The position numbers were made by a program, and so were the translations under genes. A stretch of 64,000 bases of DNA from Bacillus sp. FSL K6-3431 (GTDB lineage: Bacteria > Bacillota > Bacilli > Bacillales > Bacillaceae_C), in the NCBI RefSeq assembly GCF_038002605.1, contig NZ_JBBOCT010000001.1, forward strand, positions 1,612,001 to 1,676,000, read 5' to 3'. The notes below the pieces were generated by a model. That model made no database searches. It was given only the letters and a program-made list of their open reading frames with translations, and was not told where the DNA came from. Shown piece by piece: positions 41,821 to 50,381 of this stretch (position 1 is its first letter; the number at the start of each line of letters is the position of its first letter).

Positions 41821-43770
41821 CTAATCTTTCATGTAATATTCTGTTTCAAATCCATCTGCATTCAAGGGCAAACCCTCTGCCCACTCAATCGGCTGAGACA
41901 TGATCTCTTCCACCTCTACCAAACTACCGAAACCATAAGGTACATCAAGCACCACTTCATCATGAACGTGCATGACAGTGTTATAGCCTGCTTCGTCCAA
42001 GCGAATCATAGAAACACCTAGGCAATCACGCGCCGTTGCTTGTACGATGTTCTCCACCAATTTACCGCCATACGTCTCCACTGGACCCCATTTATTAGCA
42101 GCATTCAACCCATCAAATTCGATGGAAGGTTGTCCAAACTTACCTGTGATGATTCTAGGTTTCACGTATGCTAGTTTTCGACCACTCGGTAAAGTAATGT
42201 AAAGAATCCCTCTAAGGCATTGGAAAACAATTCCATGCGTTTTAGCCGTAGTTCTACCTTTAATCGCTTCAATGGCTGCTGTATTACAGGCATACCAGAA
42301 TTGAACGATTCGGGGATTAGCTGCACGCCAAGCATCAACCAATCCCTGTAATTCACTTTTTTCTAGCCCCATATCAAGAGCACCCATAGTTTCAAGCGCA
42401 TAAGGCCCACCTTGATATCCAAGAGCCAATTCAGCAACTTTTCCTTTTTGCCTTAGTGAACTTCCTTTATCAATCGTCTCGATCGGCACATTGAACATCT
42501 CGGCTGCTGAAGCTTCATAAATTTTTCCATGTGTTTGGAAAACGTTCAAACGCCATTTTTCTTGAGCAAACCAAGCAATGACTCTTGCTTCAATAGCGCT
42601 GAAATCTGACACGATAAGTCGATTACCTTCTGATGCGACAAGCGCCGTACGAACGAGCTGTGATAAGATGTCGTTTCTACTCTCGTCAAACAGAAGATCG
42701 ATTGCATCAAAAGCTCCTGCTTTAACGAGCTTGCTTGCATTTTCGATATCATGAATATAGTTTTTAGTAAGGTTCTGAACCTGGACCAATCTTCCGGCCC
42801 ATCTTCCGGTTCTGCCCGCCCCGTAGAATTGAAGGAGACCCTTCACCCTGCCATCGGAACAAACAGCCCGTTCCATTGCTTTATATTTAGAAACGGAAGC
42901 CCTGGACAGATCTTGACGGTTTTCAAGTACTTTGCGAACGTCTGAGTTTATATCTTCGCCAAGCATCCGTTCCACATCAGCTTTTTGAAGCGTCTCCGTT
43001 TCAACGCCTTGCCCTTTCAACCAAACGAGAAGTTGGTTCCGACTGTTCGGGTTAATAAGTCCTGTAATGAACCAAGATTCTTTTTTTAGTTTTTCGGCAA
43101 ATTCCTCATTACAGGCGATTGCTTGGTTGACTAGCTGCATATCCAATTTGACTCCTCTATCATTAATCCGTTGGTCTAGCGACCAGAGATCTTGCTCAAA
43201 CTGGCTTACATGCAAAGCAGGATCAATCTTTTCACGAATAGCCATTTCTACTTCAACATCACGTTTGTTATAGTCTTTGTATTGTTGCCATTTTTCGGGA
43301 TCATGTTCCGGTAGATTACGAGTACGACCACCGTTAACCTTTGACGGTTTACAAGGTAAAGAGAAGTAACGAATTAAGGCTTTACCTGCCGAATCTTTTT
43401 GGATATCAAGCTTTAAAGCATCTGCAACACCTGCCAAGTAACCAGGTAAGCCTAATCTTGAAGCATCGACTGCTGTACACTTCCAATCTTCAGGAAGTAG
43501 TTTAATACCAAAATGTGCCGCGATACAGGTTCTTTCAAAGTTTGCGTTATAAGCTATCTTCGTTACGTCCGGATCCGTTAGAGCTTCTTGAATTTCAACA
43601 GGTATGCCGAAACCTAGTGTCAAGTCAACAACGACCACCGGACCACCATCAATCGAATAGGCGAAAAGTAATATTTCAAAGTCGGGAGAATCTGCATAAG
43701 CATAAACACCGGACTTTAATAGATCCACGCTACTGTAGGTTTCAATATCTATATTTAAAGTTTTCAACAA
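41821..43770 (-). CDS. Family A DNA polymerase with 3'-5' exonuclease domain
   Basis: A 649-residue replicative polymerase of the T7/phage PolA type. The N-terminal exonuclease starts LNIDIETYSSVDL (catalytic Asp and Glu) and has YNANFERTCI. Polymerase motifs are A (DFSAIEARVIAW), B (RQKGKVAELALGYQGG, in which the usual O-helix Lys is present) and C (VHDEVVLDVP). It lacks a 5'-3' exonuclease. It makes the prophage independent of host PolC for synthesis. Confidence 0.92.
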   Translation of the reverse strand: MLKTLNIDIETYSSVDLLKSGVYAYADSPDFEILLFAYSIDGGPVVVVDLTLGFGIPVEIQEALTDPDVTKIAYNANFERTCIAAHFGIKLLPEDWKCTAVDASRLGLPGYLAGVADALKLDIQKDSAGKALIRYFSLPCKPSKVNGGRTRNLPEHDPEKWQQYKDYNKRDVEVEMAIREKIDPALHVSQFEQDLWSLDQRINDRGVKLDMQLVNQAIACNEEFAEKLKKESWFITGLINPNSRNQLLVWLKGQGVETETLQKADVERMLGEDINSDVRKVLENRQDLSRASVSKYKAMERAVCSDGRVKGLLQFYGAGRTGRWAGRLVQVQNLTKNYIHDIENASKLVKAGAFDAIDLLFDESRNDILSQLVRTALVASEGNRLIVSDFSAIEARVIAWFAQEKWRLNVFQTHGKIYEASAAEMFNVPIETIDKGSSLRQKGKVAELALGYQGGPYALETMGALDMGLEKSELQGLVDAWRAANPRIVQFWYACNTAAIEAIKGRTTAKTHGIVFQCLRGILYITLPSGRKLAYVKPRIITGKFGQPSIEFDGLNAANKWGPVETYGGKLVENIVQATARDCLGVSMIRLDEAGYNTVMHVHDEVVLDVPYGFGSLVEVEEIMSQPIEWAEGLPLNADGFETEYYMKD

Positions 43771-43786
43771 ACACCCTCCTTCTTGG

Positions 43787-43816
43787 TATAAAAAGAGAGG
43801 GCACGAATGCCCTCTA
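43787..43816 (-). terminator. Terminator before the DNA polymerase gene
   Basis: AGAGGGCA-TTCG-TGCCCTCT followed by CTTTTTAT on the minus strand, just after DUF2815. It may limit read-through into the polymerase gene. Confidence 0.75.
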
Positions 43817-43826
43817 TGCAGTTTTA

Positions 43827-44405
43827 TTAATCCAAGAAGTTGGACTCTCCATCGTCTTCGTACTCGTCAGCAAAATCATCTTCCGCAGCAGCTTTCCCTG
43901 CAAAAGCTTCCCCGTCTCTAGTTTTGAGTAGGTTATTCAGCCCTGCTGAAACGCCTTTATTTCCTTGGGCGTTATAAGCGAAAAAGTTGATAACGGCTTT
44001 ACCGTAGCATCCAGAATAAAACTCAGATTCATCTTCGATCTTTTCGAACTTAACACTGCTACCCGGCGCTGCCACTTTTATTACACCAGGCTTCGTTTTA
44101 GATGAACAGTTAAGGAAATAATGACCTACATAAGCTTCATCGTCCGGCTTTTCCTCATCGCCATCACGGAAAGTCGTTTTCAACTTTGCTGGGACTTTTC
44201 CACCAAATTTGGCTTTCCCTTCTTCTGCTGCAGTAGCAATTGCCTGTTCAATAAAATCGATTGTCTCAGTGTCTGTTTTTGGGATAAGAAGCGCGATTGA
44301 ATACTTTTCATCAGTTGATCCTTCCATTGCTTTTGGTTCGAAAACCTGTGCGTAAGACATGCGTACCTCGTTAGTAGTTACTTTCGTTCCGTTGATTTTA
44401 GCCAT
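43827..44405 (-). CDS. DUF2815 protein, likely phage single-stranded DNA-binding protein
   Basis: A 192-residue protein. The N-terminal conserved region (LSYAQVF-like MSYAQVFEPKAM, then YSIALLIPKTD) matches DUF2815. The folded part ends in an acidic, flexible tail closing with GESNFLD, as in SSB proteins that recruit partners by an acidic C-terminus. It lies next to the polymerase and DUF2800 genes, with which it is normally found. Confidence 0.8.
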   Translation of the reverse strand: MAKINGTKVTTNEVRMSYAQVFEPKAMEGSTDEKYSIALLIPKTDTETIDFIEQAIATAAEEGKAKFGGKVPAKLKTTFRDGDEEKPDDEAYVGHYFLNCSSKTKPGVIKVAAPGSSVKFEKIEDESEFYSGCYGKAVINFFAYNAQGNKGVSAGLNNLLKTRDGEAFAGKAAAEDDFADEYEDDGESNFLD

Positions 44406-44457
44406 TTTAAAATTCCTCCAATAGGTTTATAGTTTTGTATTTTTGTCGAACTCTGAA

Positions 44458-44721
44458 TTAAAGTTCATTTATTTTTACGATTAAATCCCTTGCGTTTTTA
44501 TCGAAGTAATCATGTACATAAAATTCAGCGTCGTAAATCAGTCGGTCTTTTACTGCGTCGTAAACATGTAAGTTTTCATAGTCATTCCCTTTATCTTCAA
44601 CCGACCATTTCTCTACATAGTTTTTTACTTCTTGAATTTTGTTTGTCTTGAGGACACAATCCTCCATTCCGCCTCCAGGATAGTAATGACTGAAGCCGAA
44701 AATTAAATATTTGAATGGCAT
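44458..44721 (-). CDS. Hypothetical phage protein
   Basis: An 87-residue protein (MPFKYLIFGFSHYYPGGGMEDC...) with an alternating beta-alpha pattern and a high tyrosine and aspartate content. AAAGGGG stands before the ATG at 44721; the longer reading overlaps the ribosome site. Inserted between the DUF2815 and DUF2800 genes. Function unknown. Confidence 0.65.
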   Translation of the reverse strand: MPFKYLIFGFSHYYPGGGMEDCVLKTNKIQEVKNYVEKWSVEDKGNDYENLHVYDAVKDRLIYDAEFYVHDYFDKNARDLIVKINEL

Positions 44722-44737
44722 TTTTAAACCCCTTTCG

Positions 44738-45928
44738 TCATAGAACATCTGCAAAATCAGCAGCAGCCGATTCCGCTGAATTTAATTCCGAGCGCTTGTC
44801 CGATTCCGGAACAAGAGCAGGTTTGCCTGGTGGTTTTACAATCAAGTCACCCAGGACTTCGACGAATACTTTTTTACCAAGGACCTTTTCAAGCGCTGTA
44901 ATTGTTTTGATTTCCTTCGGTTTATAGATATCATCCGGCTTGAACTCTTTTTCCAGTAACAGATCGGCAACAGCTTCTGAATCCGAATACTTCCGATTAC
45001 TGCGACCTTCAACCAATTTATAACCGGGGAACTTAACCCCGTGGCTCTCAGCTTGAACCAATGCATATTCTGATACGTCTTTCGCCCACTTTTGCAATTC
45101 ATCGGCTTTTTCTAGGATGCTGGCAATCTCTTCATGTGATAGTAGAAACGGATCTGCAAAATCATATTCTGCCATTTTCAGATTTTCATCTGCACGCGCC
45201 CTACATGAAGCAGACACTTTACAGAAACGGCAATGATCTCCTGGAACAAATTCCCCTTCTCCATTCCAAGCCATATCTGCTTTTGGCTTTACTTCACTTT
45301 CAGCCCATTCAAGCAGATCATCAGCCGATAAAGTTTCACTGGAAACACTGTCAAGCCTAGGCTGTACTATCGTCATTCGAACCCGGTCAATGTCATACAA
45401 CATGCTGTACCTATCAAAAGCACCAAGACCGTACAAGCGCATTTGTGGATTGTCTTCCGCACTAACCGGAACACCTTTACCGTATTTCAAATCGACCACT
45501 TCAAGCTGACCATCTGCAATGATAAGTACGTCACCAGTTCCAAACCCTTCGGGCACCCATTCGCTAAAGTCGAGCCTTTGTTCCACCATCACTAGCGCAT
45601 CAGCAGTTGATGCCCTGGCTTCATTGATACGTTCCGTGACCACATCAACGTATGATTGCACGTAATCTTCCATCGATTGAGAGTAATGTTCGTTTTCCTT
45701 CTTAAACTTGTTCAGTCGTATAGTTCTAGCCCTCTTACTAATCTCACCAATTTCATGCTTTAAGAATATTTCCGATAGTTCGTGTGCTGCTGTACCTTCT
45801 TCGGCAAAGATGGAAGAAGAATCCGGTAAATCCTTTTCAAGTGCTGCGGATGGCGTGCAAGCCATCCACCTAGAAGAACCAGAAGCACTTAGCTTCGCAT
45901 GTGCCCTTTCACTGTGAGGTACCGTCAT
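44738..45928 (-). CDS. DUF2800 family nuclease (PD-(D/E)xK, Cas4/RecB-like)
   Basis: A 396-residue protein of the DUF2800 family. The N-terminus has WMACTPSAALEKDL and a GTAAHELSEIFL motif typical of RecB-like nucleases (the His); DVLIIADGQLEVVDLKYGKG carries the catalytic Asp and Glu-x-Lys type residues. A cysteine cluster (GDHCRFCKVSASCRA) suggests an iron-sulfur site. Phage relatives act in recombination or DNA end processing. Confidence 0.85.
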   Translation of the reverse strand: MTVPHSERAHAKLSASGSSRWMACTPSAALEKDLPDSSSIFAEEGTAAHELSEIFLKHEIGEISKRARTIRLNKFKKENEHYSQSMEDYVQSYVDVVTERINEARASTADALVMVEQRLDFSEWVPEGFGTGDVLIIADGQLEVVDLKYGKGVPVSAEDNPQMRLYGLGAFDRYSMLYDIDRVRMTIVQPRLDSVSSETLSADDLLEWAESEVKPKADMAWNGEGEFVPGDHCRFCKVSASCRARADENLKMAEYDFADPFLLSHEEIASILEKADELQKWAKDVSEYALVQAESHGVKFPGYKLVEGRSNRKYSDSEAVADLLLEKEFKPDDIYKPKEIKTITALEKVLGKKVFVEVLGDLIVKPPGKPALVPESDKRSELNSAESAAADFADVL

Positions 45929-46383
45929 ACCGACAGCCCTACAAGTTCGAGAAGTTCTTTATAATCCTCCGGTTTAACATCCGTTAGCTTCTTCACACCG
46001 AAACGGCTGAGAGCTTCCATCACTTCCACTTGCTGTGCTTTACCTTGCGATGAAAAATCTGCTAGTTTACTGCGAACAATATCAAGTGAAATGGTAGTAG
46101 GCTTAGGTTCATCTTTCTCAACCGCAACCTTTTCTGCTTTCTCAGCAGCGATACGTGCCGCTTTTTCTTCTGCTTCTTTTTTCGCTTTTTCAGCAGCCGC
46201 AACTTTAACTTTCTCGGGATCAACTTCAGTTTTTGTTTCTTCTTTCTTCTTTTCAATCTTTGCAATTTTAGGCTCTTCAACTTCTGTAACAGGAACGAGT
46301 GGGATTCCTCCTGACATAGCAACTGCTAGTGCAGATATTGCATCTGCCAATTCCGGTGCATTTACATTAATTGTGATATTCAT
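45925..46383 (-). CDS. Alanine/lysine-rich phage protein with C-terminal folded domain
   Basis: A 152-residue protein. A short N-terminal beta segment (MNITINVNAPELADAISALAVAM) is followed by a long lysine/glutamate/alanine coiled region (residues 40-95). The C-terminal part (SLDIVRSKLADFSSQGKAQQVEVMEALSRFGVKKLTDVKPEDY) looks like a helical bundle. It overlaps the DUF2800 gene by 4 bases, so translation is coupled. No function assigned. Confidence 0.65.
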   Translation of the reverse strand: MNITINVNAPELADAISALAVAMSGGIPLVPVTEVEEPKIAKIEKKKEETKTEVDPEKVKVAAAEKAKKEAEEKAARIAAEKAEKVAVEKDEPKPTTISLDIVRSKLADFSSQGKAQQVEVMEALSRFGVKKLTDVKPEDYKELLELVGLSV

Positions 46384-46415
46384 AGTTTCATTTCCTCCTA
46401 GTTTTGTTTTCAGAT

Positions 46416-46832
46416 TTACAGTGCGCGAGCACCTAATAGATCCATGTCAGACTTTTTAGCTTTACGAGCCTTTAATACTTGTTCAGATTCTTCGTTTATA
46501 TATTTTTTCAATGCTTCAGATGATGTTTTCTTTCCTTCAACTAATTCAGCTACACCGATCAGATTCAATTCACCCGATGGTACACCGGTATCATTTGCCA
46601 ACTGCGATTTATCAAATCTTTTGGTATATTTATTTTTCACACTCAAGATATGAGGTACATCATTTTTATAAGCAAGCACGTTCCCTTGTTGTAAAATATG
46701 GCTGATGATGGTTTCTGTTTTCTTATCCATCTGCTCTTTCAGATTGGCACGTTGCTTTTTCAACTGTTCAATTTCGTTAAATAAGCCGTTAATTTCCGAC
46801 TGTTTATAATTGACCGATACATTTACATCCAT
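46416..46832 (-). CDS. Hypothetical phage early protein
   Basis: A 138-residue, mostly helical and basic protein (long coiled coil in residues 10-45, then a short basic C-terminal region). It reads in the early operon between small genes and the recombination module. No conserved domain recognised. Confidence 0.6.
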   Translation of the reverse strand: MDVNVSVNYKQSEINGLFNEIEQLKKQRANLKEQMDKKTETIISHILQQGNVLAYKNDVPHILSVKNKYTKRFDKSQLANDTGVPSGELNLIGVAELVEGKKTSSEALKKYINEESEQVLKARKAKKSDMDLLGARAL

Positions 46833-46893
46833 TGTTCATTGCTCCTATTCGTGTTATATTGGTTTTATAAAATGTTTTTTCTATGGGTCCTCT

Positions 46894-47028
46894 TCAGTTG
46901 CCGCTGTCGAGGTCTCTTTTTACTGCTAACTTCACAGACAAAGGTAAGGATTTAACAAGCCCAACAAATATTGCGATTGATCTTTCTGATTTACTCATTG
47001 CCAACCATTCACCTGGTACGATCTTCAT
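46894..47028 (-). CDS. 44-residue phage early protein
   Basis: Short ORF with an excellent ribosome site (AAAGGAGG, eight bases before ATG). The peptide reads MKIVPGEWLAMSKSERS and then a hydrophobic, positively charged tail. The ATG overlaps the end of the frameshifted gene upstream in an ATGA-like way, suggesting coupling. No family recognised. Confidence 0.6.
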   Translation of the reverse strand: MKIVPGEWLAMSKSERSIAIFVGLVKSLPLSVKLAVKRDLDSGN

Positions 47029-47178
47029 TTGGTTTCGCCTCCTTTCAACTTCCGAACTTCAAACCGCCATTTATTCGCATCTTTTCCAATTAAAGAGCGC
47101 TTTCCATGCTTTTGTTTTCGATGGTTCACTTATTCCGAAACAAAATTTTCGGGACCAAGTGCTGTATATGCCGTACAT
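47025..47178 (-). pseudogene. Small phage protein broken by a single-base frameshift
   Basis: From an ATG at 47178 with AGGAAGG upstream, the frame encodes MYGIYSTWSRKFCFG and stops early at 47071. Shifting one base after ALF gives IGKDANKWRFEVRKLKGGE, which then ends at 47025 in a TGA overlapping the next start. The two halves make one typical ~50-residue protein of Bacillus phages, so a one-base insertion is the simplest explanation. A sequencing error or a slippage event cannot be ruled out. Confidence 0.55.
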
Positions 47179-47189
47179 GCTGCACCTTC

Positions 47190-47393
47190 CTATTCCGCCA
47201 CAATCTCTTCAAACCCATACTTTTCTTTTAGATAATCGACTAGATCTTCTTTCATAATAATTTCATCCAGTCCAGGATCATGAATAACTTCATCACCTTT
47301 TAATACTTCATTTCCTTTCCAGTCCGATCCACAGTGCTTTTCATCGTCTTTCCAATATTGATCAAGCACGATCAGATTTTCTACTGGTGGCAT
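47190..47393 (-). CDS. Small acidic phage protein
   Basis: A 67-residue acidic protein starting MPPVENLIVLDQYWKDD with AGGGAGGTGA upstream. Hydrophilic, no domain recognised. It lies in the run of short genes that follow the lysogeny switch. Confidence 0.6.
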   Translation of the reverse strand: MPPVENLIVLDQYWKDDEKHCGSDWKGNEVLKGDEVIHDPGLDEIIMKEDLVDYLKEKYGFEEIVAE

Positions 47394-47398
47394 TAATT

Positions 47399-47725
47399 TC
47401 ACCTCCCTTCGAGATCCTCCTCGTCCCAACTAATAACGAGATCGCGGACGTTGTATTTCCCTATCCAGCCTTCACCTGTCTTGGTTTCAATTTCACAATA
47501 ATATCCGGCTTCTTTCAGGGCATTCACGATTACCTCTAACTCCCTCATATCATCACTGGAACTGATTCTGTGACGATAACCGGTGTACCCTTCCAGTGCT
47601 GCTTCTTCGATGTTTAGGACAGTTTTTCTAAACAGTGGACCTTCAAGCACATCTTTCTCAAAACTTCTAACTCCTTCATTCGACATCTCAGCTAAAAACT
47701 TTGGAGATGGAATATCAATTTTCAT
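47399..47725 (-). CDS. Hypothetical phage early protein
   Basis: A 108-residue protein with an N-terminal charged helix region and a C-terminal beta part (CEIETKTGEGWIGKYNVRDLVISWDEEDL). AAAGGAGG precedes the ATG. The upstream 40-residue gene overlaps its start. Function unknown. Confidence 0.6.
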   Translation of the reverse strand: MKIDIPSPKFLAEMSNEGVRSFEKDVLEGPLFRKTVLNIEEAALEGYTGYRHRISSSDDMRELEVIVNALKEAGYYCEIETKTGEGWIGKYNVRDLVISWDEEDLEGR

Positions 47726-47837
47726 TTCTTACTTCCTCCTTTCTCTTTTCACGTTCTTCGGCTAAACGCCTTGGTACAGATGTACGCATGAAAAACTCTA
47801 GTATTTTAATTTTTGTTTCGTCGCTAGGCTGCTTCAC
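47715..47837 (-). CDS. 40-residue charged phage protein
   Basis: Short ORF starting at a GTG with AAAGGGG eight bases before it. The peptide (MKQPSDETKIKILEFFMRTSVPRRLAEER, then a lysine/glutamate run) resembles short proteins common after Cro in Bacillus prophages. It is first in the early operon and directly downstream of the operator at 47860-47874. It overlaps the next gene by 11 bases. Confidence 0.6.
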   Translation of the reverse strand: MKQPSDETKIKILEFFMRTSVPRRLAEEREKRKEEVRNEN

Positions 47838-47859
47838 GAAGAGATCCCCTTTCTCTTAC

Positions 47860-47874
47860 TGCACTTAAAGTGTA
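47860..47874. promoter_or_regulatory. Lysogeny operator upstream of early genes
   Basis: TGCACT-TAA-AGTGTA, matching the TRCACT-N3-AGTGTA repressor sites of the Cro/CI divergent region. It lies between cro and the first early gene. Confidence 0.65.
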
Positions 47875-47892
47875 GTATATTTGTAAAAAAAA

Positions 47893-48102
47893 TCACTTTA
47901 GGATCGGGATGCGAAGAAAGTCAGCGTCCATTTGAAAAACATAAGCCATTGCGTATATGACCATAGGTTTAATTTCAGCTTCGCCGTTTTCCCAGTTCAC
48001 TAGAGCCCTTTTGGACACTCCCAATTTTTCAGCTAAAGCTTCTTGCGTAAAACCTTTCTCAACTCGGGCCGCTTTCAGGCTTATATCATGCTGTTGATAC
48101 AT
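47893..48102 (-). CDS. Cro-like XRE repressor
   Basis: A 69-residue single helix-turn-helix protein (LKAARVEKGFTQEALAEKLGVSKRALVNWENGEAEI). It reads divergently from the CI-type repressor and shares its operators, which fits Cro: it turns off the repressor once the lytic cycle starts. AAAGGGG precedes the ATG. Confidence 0.8.
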   Translation of the reverse strand: MYQQHDISLKAARVEKGFTQEALAEKLGVSKRALVNWENGEAEIKPMVIYAMAYVFQMDADFLRIPILK

Positions 48103-48142
48103 GGTATTTATCCCCTTTCTTTTGTCGATATATAAAGGATAC

Positions 48143-48157
48143 TACACTAAAAGTGTA
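48143..48157. promoter_or_regulatory. Operator, perfect palindrome in the CI/Cro region
   Basis: TACACT-AAA-AGTGTA is exactly symmetric. A weaker copy with one good half (AGTGTA) lies at 48163-48177. It is likely bound by CI, Cro or both. Confidence 0.7.
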
Positions 48158-48206
48158 CTGTCAACGCATAAAGTGTAGTTTTTTTGGAAATAATGGTTGC
48201 ATACAC

Positions 48207-48221
48207 TGCACTAATTGTGTA
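48207..48221. promoter_or_regulatory. Operator next to the CI gene
   Basis: TGCACT-AAT-TGTGTA, two changes from the palindrome consensus. It lies 28 bases before the CI start codon and probably mediates autoregulation. Confidence 0.6.
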
Positions 48222-48249
48222 GAATTAAGTTGAAAAGAGGGGATATATA

Positions 48250-48894
48250 ATGAAGCAGAAAATTACAGTCGACCACCAAAGAAGAATTTTAGCTGAAAAT
48301 ATTAAATATTATTTGAACAATAAAAAGGTCACACAAACAGAAATGGCAAGAGATTTGAAGCTAGCTGAGACGACAGTATCTAGTTGGGTGAAAGGTGATC
48401 GTTATCCGAGAATAGACAAAATCCAACTCATGGCTGATTACTTTAACATTCGGCGCTCCGATCTAACAGAGGAACGGAAACCTACCAATCTGATAAATGT
48501 GTCACAACAAACAGTCAGAATTCCGATATTAGGACAGATTGCTTGTGGAGATCCGATTTTAGTCGAAGAAAATTATGAAGACTATCGCACTGTATTAGCA
48601 GAAGGATTACCAACAGGTAAATTAGTTTATTTGGAAGCTAAAGGTGATTCAATGCACCCTACAATCCCTAATGGTTCCATGGTCATGGTGCGTGAACAAC
48701 CTGATGTTGAGACCGGAGAAATTGCGGCGGTAATGGTTAACGGGAACACAGAAGCGACACTGAAAAGAGTTAAAAAACAAGGAGATATCATAATCCTAAT
48801 GCCTGATAATCCTGATCATGCACCGATTATTATTACGTCTGATACTCCAGTTAAAATTATTGGAAAAGCAGTCAGATCAGAGCAAGCACTTTAA
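48250..48894 (+). CDS. CI-type lysogeny repressor with S24 (LexA-like) peptidase domain
   Basis: A 214-residue repressor. The N-terminal XRE helix-turn-helix is at about residues 28-50 (TQTEMARDLKLAETTVSSWVKGD). The C-terminal S24 domain has a Cys99-Gly100 cleavage site (IACGDP), Ser134 (GDSMHP) and Lys172 (TLKRVKK) as the catalytic pair. RecA filaments formed after DNA damage should trigger self-cleavage and induction. GAGGGG lies nine bases before the start. It is followed by the integrase in the same direction. Confidence 0.92.
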   Translation: MKQKITVDHQRRILAENIKYYLNNKKVTQTEMARDLKLAETTVSSWVKGDRYPRIDKIQLMADYFNIRRSDLTEERKPTNLINVSQQTVRIPILGQIACGDPILVEENYEDYRTVLAEGLPTGKLVYLEAKGDSMHPTIPNGSMVMVREQPDVETGEIAAVMVNGNTEATLKRVKKQGDIIILMPDNPDHAPIIITSDTPVKIIGKAVRSEQAL

Positions 48895-48920
48895 ACTGAT
48901 AGTATAAGGAGGAGTAAACA

Positions 48921-50381
48921 ATGAATAAGGATAAAGCTACAATAGAAAAAGTTGGCATCTATATAAGGGTCAGTACAGAAGAACAAGCAAAAGAAGGGTA
49001 CTCCATCTCAGCCCAGAAGCACAAACTTAAATCATTCTGCATTGCTCAGGATTGGAATGTGGCCGGCATATATGCAGATGAAGGTATTTCTGCAAAAGAC
49101 ATGGAAAGACCCGAATTAAAGCGAATGGTGAAGGATATACAATCAGGTATTATCGATTGTGTTTTAGTATATCGACTTGACAGACTTACCCGATCCGTAT
49201 TTGATCTTTATAAATTGCTTGAAGTATTCGATGCTCACGATTGCAAGTTTAAATCAGCCACTGAGGTATATGACACGACAACAGCTATGGGTAGAATGTT
49301 TATTACAATAGTTGCAGCCTTAGCTCAGTGGGAACGAGAAAATATGGGAGAGCGTCTTAGCTTCGGCTATGCAGAAAAAGTCAGGAAAGGTAAATACGCT
49401 TTAAATTTCCGTCCTTTTGGCTATAATTTGGATTTGAAAACAAGTAAACTTAATGTAAAAGAGGATGAAGCTAAAACAGTAAAAATTATGTATCAAAAAT
49501 ACGTCGATGGATTCAGCTCCAATAAATTGTGTAGGTATCTAAATGGCAAAGGTATCACCACACGGGACGGGAACACTTGGAACGACAAAACAGTAATGGA
49601 CATATTAAAAAATCCTCTTTACATAGGGTCAATCCGTTGGCGTGATTTCGTTGTGGAAGATACACATGAAGCGATCATAACAAAAGATCAATTTAAATTA
49701 GTCCAACATACAATCGAGGAGAGAAGAGGATTAGAACCTCAGCGTGTTTCTAGTCGCTATATTTTTTCGGGGAAAATCAAATGCCCTAGCTGTGGAAGTC
49801 CTATGACGGGTTGCTATACAAACCCTAAAATGGCATCTGGAGAAAAGAAAAAATACCTATACTATAGATGCAGAAAAAAGAGTGCGGGTACTTGTGATGG
49901 TACTAGATCAATCTCCGAATTTACGTTGGAAGATGCCTTTATAAAATACATCGACAAGATAGAATTTGAAGCTTTAACTGAACGAGTGTCCGCTTCCCAT
50001 GAGCTGTTACAAGAAGATGAGCCTGAAAAGATTGACAAGGAAGCACTCGAAAAGGAATTAGATAAAATAGTGAGAAGAAAAAAGAAATGGCAATACGCAT
50101 GGACTGATGATGTCATGACATACGAGGATTTTAAGAAAAGAACAGATGAAGCTAACAAAGAAGAATCTCTAATTAAGGAACAACTAGAAGTATTTGAAGC
50201 AGTTGTTGAGGTTGAAATTTTTAATAAGCATGAGATAGAAGCCATGCTGAAGCAAGTAAAAGAGAATTGGTATTCGTTAGAAAGTGAAGAAAAGAAAAAT
50301 CTAGTAAATACGGTTATAGATCAAATCTATGTTGCGCATGATCAAGATCGTGTATTCGTTGAGAGTATTGACTTCAAGTAA
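48921..50381 (+). CDS. int: Large serine recombinase, prophage integrase
   Basis: A 486-residue integrase. The resolvase-type catalytic domain (residues 1-150) has Ser18 in IRVSTEEQ, with Arg85, Arg88 and Arg91 in YRLDRLTR. A recombinase domain follows, then a zinc ribbon (CPSCGSPM and a second cysteine pair, about 290-335) and a long coiled-coil motif that controls direction. It uses short att sites of about 40-50 bp with no need for supercoiling. The gene ends 35 bases before the attR core, so it sits beside attP in the free phage. The insertion in comK matches the A118 integrase type. Confidence 0.95.
   Translation: MNKDKATIEKVGIYIRVSTEEQAKEGYSISAQKHKLKSFCIAQDWNVAGIYADEGISAKDMERPELKRMVKDIQSGIIDCVLVYRLDRLTRSVFDLYKLLEVFDAHDCKFKSATEVYDTTTAMGRMFITIVAALAQWERENMGERLSFGYAEKVRKGKYALNFRPFGYNLDLKTSKLNVKEDEAKTVKIMYQKYVDGFSSNKLCRYLNGKGITTRDGNTWNDKTVMDILKNPLYIGSIRWRDFVVEDTHEAIITKDQFKLVQHTIEERRGLEPQRVSSRYIFSGKIKCPSCGSPMTGCYTNPKMASGEKKKYLYYRCRKKSAGTCDGTRSISEFTLEDAFIKYIDKIEFEALTERVSASHELLQEDEPEKIDKEALEKELDKIVRRKKKWQYAWTDDVMTYEDFKKRTDEANKEESLIKEQLEVFEAVVEVEIFNKHEIEAMLKQVKENWYSLESEEKKNLVNTVIDQIYVAHDQDRVFVESIDFK

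Noticed and set aside
46883..47257. Plus-strand open frame over the small early genes
   Set aside because: It is antisense to two minus-strand frames with proper AAAGGAGG/AGGAAGG sites and lacks a ribosome site of its own.
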